A program made the translations under genes and the position numbers. Shown here piece by piece: positions 48,272 through 53,780 of a stretch of 53,780 nucleotides of DNA. The first letter of the stretch is position 1. Each line of letters starts with the position of its first letter. The stretch lies in NCBI RefSeq assembly GCF_011045015.1, contig NZ_JAAKZY010000053.1, forward strand, positions 1 to 53,780, given 5' to 3'. Origin of the DNA: Streptomyces scabichelini. Lineage in GTDB: Bacteria; Actinomycetota; Actinomycetes; Streptomycetales; Streptomycetaceae. The notes under the pieces are model-generated. The model saw nothing but the letters and a program-made list of their open reading frames with translations, did not search any database and had not been told where the DNA came from.

Positions 48272-48364
48272 GTTTCAACGGCAGTTGAGGGGGGAATACT
48301 GAATCTCGGTCAGTGAATCCTCGTGAATCTTCGATGGAGAGCCGATCTTTATCCGGGCACGTTT

Positions 48365-49018
48365 TCAGCGCCCCTGGTCCAAATAGGCGAGAACGGCCAG
48401 AACGCGGCGATTGTCGTCATCCGACACCTCAAGGTCCAGCTTCGCGAAGATGTTGGACGTGTGTTTCGCAATGGCCCGTTCTGTCACGACCAGCCGCTCC
48501 GCGATCGCCGCGTTCGAGCGGCCCTGCGCCATCAGCTCCAGCACCTCCCGCTCGCGCGGCGTCAGCCGGCCCAGCGGCCGGCTCTCCGCCTGGCGCCGCG
48601 ACAGGAGCTGCTGGATCACCTGCGGATCCATCGCGGTGCCGCCCGCCGCGACCCGGCGTACGGCGTCGATGAACTGCTCCGCGTCGAAGACCCGGTCCTT
48701 CAGCAGATAGCCGACCCCGCCGGTCCCGTCGGCGAGCAGCTCGCGCGCGTACAACTGCTCCACGTGCTGCGACAGCACCAGCACCGGCAGCCCGGGTCTC
48801 TCCCGCCGCGCCTGCAGCGCGCACTGCAGCCCCTCGTCCGTGTGCGAAGGCGGCAGCCGTACGTCGACGACGGCGACGTCCGGTCTCAACTCCGCGAGCG
48901 CCCGGGTGAGTTCGGGTCCGCTCTCGACGGCCGCGGCGATCTCGAAGTCGTACGCTTCGAGCATCCGCACCAGTCCGTCGCGCAGCAGGAAGAGATCTTC
49001 GGCTAGGACAACTCGCAA
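48365..49018 (-). CDS. NarL/LuxR-family response regulator
   Basis: Regulator of 217 residues. Receiver domain: LAEDLFLLRDG, phosphoacceptor Asp52 in AVVDVRLPPS, Ser83 at the Thr/Ser position and Lys107 in YLLKDRV. The C-terminal helix-turn-helix (about 150-205) shows LTPREREVLELMAQGRSN and KHTSNIFAKL. The start must be TTG at 49018, inside the 3' end of the kinase gene, since no ATG or GTG fits; GGAG lies 5 bases before it. The overlap gives coupled translation with the kinase. Ends in a Leu-rich tail. Target genes unknown. Confidence 0.93.
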   Translation of the reverse strand: MRVVLAEDLFLLRDGLVRMLEAYDFEIAAAVESGPELTRALAELRPDVAVVDVRLPPSHTDEGLQCALQARRERPGLPVLVLSQHVEQLYARELLADGTGGVGYLLKDRVFDAEQFIDAVRRVAAGGTAMDPQVIQQLLSRRQAESRPLGRLTPREREVLELMAQGRSNAAIAERLVVTERAIAKHTSNIFAKLDLEVSDDDNRRVLAVLAYLDQGR

Positions 49019-50286
49019 GGGATCTCCATGGTCACCATGGTGGGACCGCCCGCGGGGCTGCTGACGGCCAGGACGCCGTCGAATGTACCGAGTCGCCGCT
49101 CGACTCCGGAGAGTCCGGAACCGGCGCCGATCCTGGCACCGCCCTTGCCGTTGTCGGTGACGGCGATCCGCAGCATGCCGTCCGCGTGGTGCACGTCGAC
49201 CCAGATCCGGTCCGCGCCCGCATGCTTCACGGCGTTCGTGAGGACTTCACTGACGGCGAAGTACGCGGCCGACTCGACGGGGGCGCCCGCGCGCCCCGGG
49301 AGGTCCACGTCCACCTCGGTGGCGATCGGCAGCCGCAGCGCCAACGCCCGTACGGCGTCGCCAAGGCCGCGTTCGGCGAGCACGGGCGGGTGGATGCCGC
49401 GGACGAGGTCGCGCAGTTCGGTCAGCGCGTCGGCGGAGGACTTACGGGCCTGTGCGAGCAACTGCTTGGCCTTCGCCGGGTCCTTCTCGATGAGCATCTC
49501 GATGGTCCCCAGGTCCATGCCCATGGCGACCAGCCGCGCCTGGGCGCCGTCGTGCAAGTCCCTTTCGATACGCCGCAGTTCGGCCGCCGAGGTGTCGACG
49601 GCGTCCCGCCGGGTCTCGGTGAGCACCCGTACGCGCTCGGCCAGCTGGCCCTGACCGCTCGCCAGTACGGAGCGGGTCAGCAGGAAGTGGAAGCGCAGGA
49701 GGTGCGGGACCGTGTAGTAGCCGACGGCCAGGAGCGCGCCGCCCAGCGCGGCCGCGGCCAGAGCGGTCCCCTGCCCGCTGACCGGCACGAACCCGTACCA
49801 CCAGCCGACGCGCGTGCCGTCGGTGAAGGCCCGCCACAGCCCGGCGGCCAGCGCGAACCCCTCGAAGGGATAGAGGAGCAGCGCGGTGGGGATCAGGGCC
49901 GTGACGAAGCCCGCGATCATGTCGACGGGCAGCCAGAGGAGATCCCGCCAGGTGGCCCGATCGCCGAGCATGCGGAAGCAGCGGCTCCATGGCTTGGCGT
50001 CCTGGGGGACGGGCCGGTACGCGGGCGGGATCCGCACCCCGCTCCACTCGGCCGCCACCATGCGCCGCCAGTTCGCGAAGGCGCGTACGCCCGTCAGTAC
50101 CCAGGGAGTCGTGACGATGCCGATGCCCAGGGGGACGAGGACGATCGATACGACGGACAGGACGAAGAGCACGACGGCCCCTGGCAGTGACACGAGGGTC
50201 AGGGCCAGGGCCCGCAGTCCGTCCAGCGCGACGGCACGGGCCCTGCCGGGGGCTTTGGCGGTCTCGGTCGTGCTCTTCGTGTCCAT
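49003..50286 (-). CDS. NarL-type sensor histidine kinase with membrane sensor domain
   Basis: Kinase of 427 residues. Several membrane segments (about 28-55, 115-150, 165-190) form a putative sensor domain of the kind found next to HisKA_3 kinases in actinomycetes. The phosphorylatable His lies in RIERDLHDGAQARLVAMGMDLG, and the HATPase_c domain shows EVLTNAVKHA, TDNGKGG and GSGLSGVERRLG. ATG at 50286 is the only sensible start. It is transcribed before its response regulator, whose gene overlaps its end. Signal unknown. The downstream repeat copy D lies behind its promoter region. Confidence 0.93.
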   Translation of the reverse strand: MDTKSTTETAKAPGRARAVALDGLRALALTLVSLPGAVVLFVLSVVSIVLVPLGIGIVTTPWVLTGVRAFANWRRMVAAEWSGVRIPPAYRPVPQDAKPWSRCFRMLGDRATWRDLLWLPVDMIAGFVTALIPTALLLYPFEGFALAAGLWRAFTDGTRVGWWYGFVPVSGQGTALAAAALGGALLAVGYYTVPHLLRFHFLLTRSVLASGQGQLAERVRVLTETRRDAVDTSAAELRRIERDLHDGAQARLVAMGMDLGTIEMLIEKDPAKAKQLLAQARKSSADALTELRDLVRGIHPPVLAERGLGDAVRALALRLPIATEVDVDLPGRAGAPVESAAYFAVSEVLTNAVKHAGADRIWVDVHHADGMLRIAVTDNGKGGARIGAGSGLSGVERRLGTFDGVLAVSSPAGGPTMVTMEIPCELS

Positions 50287-50391
50287 GGCTTCAGTCTCGC
50301 GGAGCTACTGGGGGTGGTCACTGGGTTCAGCACCCGGAGGGGGGTGGGGGTAGGTGCACCACGCTCCGCTGGAGGGACGGTTCGAAGCTGC

Positions 50392-50440
50392 GGGTTCGTT
50401 GTGGCTGGTCGCGCAGTTCCCCGCGCCCCTAAAGGGGCGC
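50392..50440 (-). repeat. Dispersed intergenic repeat, copy D
   Basis: Minus-oriented copy between divergent-facing genes: GGGTTCGTTGT, GGCTGGTCGCGCAGTTCCCC, then the palindrome GCGCCCCTAAAGGGGCGC ending at 50440. The 186-bp gap (50287-50472) contains no gene besides. Confidence 0.85.
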
Positions 50441-50472
50441 GGCCCCTCTCTTCGCGGCGCGGTCCCCTCAGC

Positions 50473-51465
50473 TCAGAGCCCCAGTGCCTTCGCCTCCGCC
50501 GCCGGGTCGAGCCCCAGCACCGGTCGGTCCGGGCGCTGGGGCGCGACCCCGCCGAGAGACTGCAACCACGCCCACGTATCGCTCACCGTCTCCTCGGCGG
50601 GGCGGCAGCGGAGCCCGGCCGTCACCGCTCGTGAGACGTTCGCACTGTGGAGTGCACCGTGCAGCTCGCTCGCCGGCGGTACCCATACCGGCAGCTGTGT
50701 CCAGGGCTCGATCCCGGCGTCGAGGATCACCTCGGGCTCGGTCCAGCGGAGCTCCGCCCCGCTGCCCGTGACGTGGACGCAGGCGGCGAGGAGTGCCCCC
50801 ATCGTCGTATGCCCCTGCGGGCTGATGAGGTTGTACGGCCCGCTCAACTCCCGCTCCGCGGCCTGGAGCAGCCACTCGGCGAGGTCGCGGACGTCGACGT
50901 ACTGGAGCGGCAGTTCACGAGGGCCGGGCGCCAGGACCGGGCCGCCGCGGGCAATCCGGGTCAGCCACCACGGCAGCCGCCCGATGTTCTCGTACGGGCC
51001 GAGGATCAGTCCGGACCGTACGAGCAGCGAGCGCCCCTCGCCGAAGGCGTCGACGGCGGCGAGTTCACCGCCGCGCTTGTCCCGCGCGTAGTCGGTCTGC
51101 TCCGCGTCCGCCGACGCGCCGTCCACCAAGGGAGCGTCCTCGGTGTAACCGGCGGCCGGCGGCCAGGCGTACACGGAGCAGCTGGACACGTAGACGTACC
51201 GCCCGACCCGGTCCTTCAGCAGTCGCGCGGCGTCCCGTACGGCTCGCGGTGCCGCCGACCAGGTGTCGACGACGACGTCCCAGTCGCCCTCGGCCAGTGT
51301 GGCGAGCCCGTCGGGGGCGGTGCGGTCGCCGTGCAACGACCGTACGCCCGCAGGCGGTTCGTGGCGTCCTCGGTGGAAGACGGTCACGTCCCAGCCGCGG
51401 GCGAGCGCGGCCTCGACGACGGCACGCCCCGCGAACTCCGTACCACCGAGCATCAGAAGTCTCAT
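50473..51465 (-). CDS. NAD-dependent epimerase/dehydratase-family protein
   Basis: Cytoplasmic Rossmann-fold protein of 330 residues of the extended short-chain dehydrogenase group. It begins MRLLMLGGTEFAGRAVVEAAL, an atypical GGTEFAG nucleotide-binding loop in place of GxxGxxG. Asp/Thr contact VVDTWSA, a candidate catalytic Ser in VYVSSCSVYA and Tyr/Lys in TDYARDKRGGE (YxxxK with Y-A-R-D-K) are present. The C-terminal half holds LPLQYVDVRDLAEWLL. Such enzymes act on nucleotide sugars or related metabolites; the substrate is not readable. ATG at 51465 is preferred; an in-frame ATG at 51492 has no ribosome site. Confidence 0.9.
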   Translation of the reverse strand: MRLLMLGGTEFAGRAVVEAALARGWDVTVFHRGRHEPPAGVRSLHGDRTAPDGLATLAEGDWDVVVDTWSAAPRAVRDAARLLKDRVGRYVYVSSCSVYAWPPAAGYTEDAPLVDGASADAEQTDYARDKRGGELAAVDAFGEGRSLLVRSGLILGPYENIGRLPWWLTRIARGGPVLAPGPRELPLQYVDVRDLAEWLLQAAERELSGPYNLISPQGHTTMGALLAACVHVTGSGAELRWTEPEVILDAGIEPWTQLPVWVPPASELHGALHSANVSRAVTAGLRCRPAEETVSDTWAWLQSLGGVAPQRPDRPVLGLDPAAEAKALGL

Positions 51466-51543
51466 GCCAGTGACTCTGCACGGCCCGGCCACGGGACGGA
51501 ACGGGAATCTGCTGACAGAAGACCCGCAGCCGGGCGCCGCCGG

Positions 51544-52104
51544 TCAACGCCCGGTCGGCGGCGCGTACTTGTAGCCCACGCGCCGCACCGTCTGGATCGC
51601 CCGCCGGTGCTCCGCACCGAGCTTGCGGCGCAGCCGGGCGATGTGGACGTCCACGGTCCGGCCGTCGCCCACATGCCCGTAGCCCCAGACCGTGGTCACC
51701 AGCTGGTCGCGGGTGTGCACGCGATGCGGATGCGCCACGAGGTGCGCGAGCAGCTCGAACTCCAGGTAGGTGAGGTCGAGCGGCCGCCCGTCGACCTCGG
51801 CGGTACGCCGCACGGTGTCGACGCGTACGAGGGAGTCACCGCCCTCGGACTCCTCCGGGCCCCCGTCCGGTACGGCGACCGGCAGGACGGGCTGCTGGTC
51901 GGCCGGTACGAGCACCAGGTAGCCGACCATCGGCGGCCGGCCCGGCAGGGTGGGCAGGGTGTGCGGGGGAGCGGGCAGCCAGGTGGCGCCCGGCGGCAGG
52001 AAGTCCGCGACGTCCACCGTCTCGTCCCGGTCGACGGCACGCAGCCGGTGCCGTGCCGAACCGGTGGACGGAGTGGCGGTGGAGAAGGATCGGGTGTTCG
52101 CCAT
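51544..52104 (-). CDS. Orphan winged-helix transcriptional regulator
   Basis: Protein of 186 residues with an OmpR/PhoB-type winged-helix domain at the C-terminus (about 95-182): RPLDLTYLEFELLAHLVAHP, HTRDQLVTTVWGY, GRTVDVHIARLRRKLG and VRRVGYKY. The N-terminal 90 residues are Pro-rich and lack a receiver domain (no phosphoacceptor Asp, no Lys), so it is not a normal two-component regulator. No kinase is adjacent. A 40-codon ORF lies 80 bp upstream on the same strand. Ribosome site before the ATG at 52104 is weak. Similar stand-alone regulators occur in streptomycetes; target unknown. Confidence 0.9.
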   Translation of the reverse strand: MANTRSFSTATPSTGSARHRLRAVDRDETVDVADFLPPGATWLPAPPHTLPTLPGRPPMVGYLVLVPADQQPVLPVAVPDGGPEESEGGDSLVRVDTVRRTAEVDGRPLDLTYLEFELLAHLVAHPHRVHTRDQLVTTVWGYGHVGDGRTVDVHIARLRRKLGAEHRRAIQTVRRVGYKYAPPTGR

Positions 52105-52184
52105 GAGAGGTCAGCTCTTTCGCGCGAGAGGTCGTCGAGGGACGTACGTCGTGCGCGCTGGCCGAAGGCCGGGGGTGTACGGCT

Positions 52185-52307
52185 TTAGAGGGCCGGCGCG
52201 TTCATCGCGCGGCGACACACCCGGTCGAAGTCGTGATGCTGACGGGAAGGCCAGAAGGGCTTGAGGTCATGACGACCCGTCGCGAGGTACTTCCGAAAGC
52301 TGGCCAT
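52185..52307 (-). CDS. Predicted 40-residue small protein
   Basis: ATG at 52307 to TAA at 52187-52185 encodes 40 residues: N-terminal MASFRKYLATGRHDLKPFW, then a basic, His/Arg-rich centre with one Cys and the C-terminal MNAPAL. Its third codon positions are mostly G/C (32 of 40), like its neighbours. It has no signal peptide or membrane segment. It sits 80 bp upstream of the orphan winged-helix gene, on the same strand, and could be its cotranscribed partner or a leader peptide. No strong ribosome site is visible, so it might also be chance. Confidence 0.5.
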   Translation of the reverse strand: MASFRKYLATGRHDLKPFWPSRQHHDFDRVCRRAMNAPAL

Positions 52308-52337
52308 GACCCCATTGAAGCAGACGGGGTCGGGGGC

Positions 52338-52412
52338 GCGCCCCTTTAGGGGCGCGGGGAACTGCGCGACCAGCCCTCACCCACCCGCACCCAAACAACC
52401 ACCCAACCGCCG
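52338..52412 (+). repeat. Dispersed intergenic repeat, copy E
   Basis: Plus-oriented copy: palindrome GCGCCCCTTTAGGGGCGC (52338-52355), GGGGAACTGCGCGACCAGCC, a variable part, and AACAACCACCCAACCGCCG like the end of copy C. It lies between the small ORF and the glnII terminator. Confidence 0.85.
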
Positions 52413-52446
52413 AAGGGGCGCCTACCGAATCGGTGGGCGCCCCTTC
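52412..52446 (-). terminator. glnII terminator hairpin
   Basis: GAAGGGGCGCC (52412-52422) and GGCGCCCCTTC (52436-52446), with an inner ACCGA/TCGGT extension, form a long stem 16 bp past the glnII stop. It directly abuts repeat copy E. Confidence 0.88.
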
Positions 52447-52462
52447 AGAGAGAGAAGCGGGA

Positions 52463-53491
52463 TCAGACCTGGCCGGCCTTGTCCAGGGCGGTGCAGCAGG
52501 TGTCGACGATCAGACGCGTCACGACGTACGGGTCGACGTTGGCGTTCGGGCGGCGGTCCTCGATGTAGCCCTTGCCGTCCTTCTCGACCTGCCACGGGAT
52601 ACGGACCGAGGCGCCGCGGTTGGAGACACCGTAGGAGTACTCGTTCCACGGGGCCGTCTCGTGCAGACCGGTCAGACGGTCGTCGATGCCGGCGCCGTAG
52701 TTCTTGACGTGGTCCATCGGCTTGGAGCCTTCGCCCAGCGACTCGCAGGCGGTGATGATGGCGTCGTAGCCCTCGCGCATCGCCTTGGTGGAGAAGTTGG
52801 TGTGCGCGCCGGCGCCGTTCCAGTCGCCCTTGACCGGCTTGGGGTCCAGGGTCGCGGAGACGTTGAAGTCCTCGGCGGTGCGGTAGAGCAGCCAGCGGGC
52901 CATCCACAGCTGGTCGGAGACCTCCAGCGGGGAGACCGGGCCGACCTGGAACTCCCACTGACCGGGCATGACCTCGGCGTTGATGCCGGAGATGGCCAGA
53001 CCCGCCTTGAGGCAGTTCTCAAGGTGCGCCTCGACGATGTCGCGGCCGAAGATCTCGTCGGCGCCGACGCCGCAGTAGTAGCCGCCCTGCGCGGCCGGGA
53101 AGCCGCCCTCGGGGAAGCCGAGCGGGCGCGAGCCCTTGAAGAAGGTGTACTCCTGCTCGATGCCGAAGATCGGCTCCTGCGCGGCGAACTTGTCCGAGAC
53201 CTCGACCAGCGCGGCACGCGTGTTGGACTCGTGCGGCGTCATGTCGATGTTGAGGACCTCGCACATGACGAGGACGTCGTCGCCGCCGCGGATCGGGTCC
53301 GGGTAGGAGGCGACCGGCTTGAGCACGCGGTCGGAGGCGTGGCCCTCGGCCTGGTTCGTGGAGGACCCGTCGAAGCCCCAGATCGGCAGGTCGGCACCCT
53401 TGGCGTCGTCGGCCATAATCTTCGTCTTCGAACGGAGCTTGGCCGTCGGCTCGGTGCCGTCGATCCAGATGTACTCAGCCTTGAAGGTCAC
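52463..53491 (-). CDS. glnII: Glutamine synthetase type II
   Basis: Eukaryotic-type glutamine synthetase of 342 residues, the usual size of streptomycete GlnII; it condenses glutamate and ammonia with ATP in the cytoplasm. Motifs: IWGFDGSSTNQAEG, IFGIEQEYTFF, GQWEFQVGP, GDWNGAGAHTNFSTKAMRE and NRGASVRIP with the ATP/glutamate contacts, ending YIEDRRPNANVDPY. GSII is not adenylylated by GlnE. GTG at 53491 is used because GAAGGA lies 8 bases upstream; an ATG at 53500 (MWPVTF) would add three residues. A four-half-site GlnR box lies 105 bp upstream, so induction under nitrogen limitation is expected. Strong terminator follows. Confidence 0.96.
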   Translation of the reverse strand: MTFKAEYIWIDGTEPTAKLRSKTKIMADDAKGADLPIWGFDGSSTNQAEGHASDRVLKPVASYPDPIRGGDDVLVMCEVLNIDMTPHESNTRAALVEVSDKFAAQEPIFGIEQEYTFFKGSRPLGFPEGGFPAAQGGYYCGVGADEIFGRDIVEAHLENCLKAGLAISGINAEVMPGQWEFQVGPVSPLEVSDQLWMARWLLYRTAEDFNVSATLDPKPVKGDWNGAGAHTNFSTKAMREGYDAIITACESLGEGSKPMDHVKNYGAGIDDRLTGLHETAPWNEYSYGVSNRGASVRIPWQVEKDGKGYIEDRRPNANVDPYVVTRLIVDTCCTALDKAGQV

Positions 53492-53595
53492 GGGCCACAT
53501 CCTTCGGGGTGGGTCTCGATTGCGCAGGTCGATGCGGGTGCGCGGCGCAGCGGCACTGGAACGCCACGGGGATGGGCGCAGCCTGTCAACAGGCG

Positions 53596-53633
53596 GTTTC
53601 CCGATCATTGCCCGACTGTGAACCCCGTGTTAC
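53596..53633 (-). promoter_or_regulatory. GlnR box of glnII
   Basis: Read on the minus strand, four five-base half-sites occur at exact 11-bp intervals: GTAAC (53629-53633), TTCAC (53618-53622), GCAAT (53607-53611), GAAAC (53596-53600), each separated by six bases. This matches the actinomycete GlnR consensus of paired gTnAc and GaAAc elements. It lies 105 bp before the start. TTGACA (53584-53589, minus) just downstream could be the -35. Confidence 0.85.
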
Positions 53634-53755
53634 CTGGTGCCCCTGTGTCGGGCTCCACCCCTTGAGAGCGGGCTCTCTTGTGATCAGGTTTCGCCGTATA
53701 CAAGGAGGCGGTGGGGGTGGGGAGGGTTTTCTTTCCCCAGCCCCGCCCCTTCCCG

Positions 53756-53780
53756 AAACTGGGGGCTGCGCCCCCAGTTT
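53756..53780. terminator. Hairpin at the right window edge
   Basis: AAACTGGGGGC (53756-53766) and GCCCCCAGTTT (53770-53780) form a perfect 11-bp stem around TGC. The sequence may continue beyond the window; it probably ends the next gene to the right. Confidence 0.75.

Overview
This window is a piece of a Streptomyces-type chromosome, read from sequence alone with no searches. The DNA is very G+C rich with strong third-position G/C bias. GTG and TTG starts occur, ATGA/GTGA start-stop overlaps are common, and the gene content is typical of the genus: MalR-type maltose regulon, two glutamine synthetase families, GlnE, NarL-type two-component systems, DUF305/DUF3105/DUF4232/DUF1996 proteins and a SpoIIE-type phosphatase. 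I see no tRNA, rRNA, CRISPR array, integrase, transposase or prophage. From memory, the nadE - glnA-like - glnE - malR/malEFG - aglA - secreted amylase - glnII order resembles the conserved core of the S. coelicolor chromosome, so most of the window looks like resident core genome.

Layout. (1) 39-3612, minus: ABC efflux ATPase and permease followed by a NarL-type sensor kinase and response regulator. (2) 3951-11404, plus: four ABC exporter half-transporters forming two consecutive heterodimeric pairs; the second pair shows complementary loss of nucleotide-binding motifs. (3) 11741-12619: panB. (4) 12820-17621: a DHA2-type pump with its TetR regulator and a perfect palindromic operator, a membrane-anchored VanJ-like phosphatase, and a DHA1-type pump with a palindrome over its promoter. 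(5) 17681-23798, minus: DUF4232 secreted protein, nadE, a sedolisin (S53) protease, a DUF305 and a DUF3105 protein. (6) 24183-29730: nitrogen block with a GSI-like synthetase lacking the adenylylation tyrosine, a VOC protein, a PPOX-family protein and glnE. (7) 29746-31499: an unknown membrane protein and a PAP2-type phosphatase. (8) 31608-39643: maltose/maltodextrin regulon with repeated CTTGCAG operators. (9) 39839-46475: receiver-SpoIIE phosphatase, small tautomerase-like protein, TetR regulator, a sigma-factor-like protein fused to a membrane anchor, MOSC and TPR proteins, a lipoprotein. (10) 46564-53491: DUF1996 protein with a Gln/Asp repeat, a second NarL-type two-component system, an epimerase-like protein, an orphan winged-helix regulator with a 40-codon ORF just upstream, and glnII under a four-half-site GlnR box.

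How it works together. The maltose block is a self-contained scavenging unit: extracellular amylase makes maltodextrins, MalEFG imports them (its ATPase is not here), AglA cleaves them inside, and MalR gates it all. The nitrogen genes form two halves: GlnE and a probably non-adenylylatable GSI paralogue in the middle, and GlnR-controlled glnII at the right end.

The least explained items are the sigma-like transmembrane protein (42727-44658), the exporter pair with one wholly dead ATP site (7860-11404), a five-copy dispersed intergenic repeat, and the 40-codon ORF at 52185-52307. None of these is proved to be a new system.
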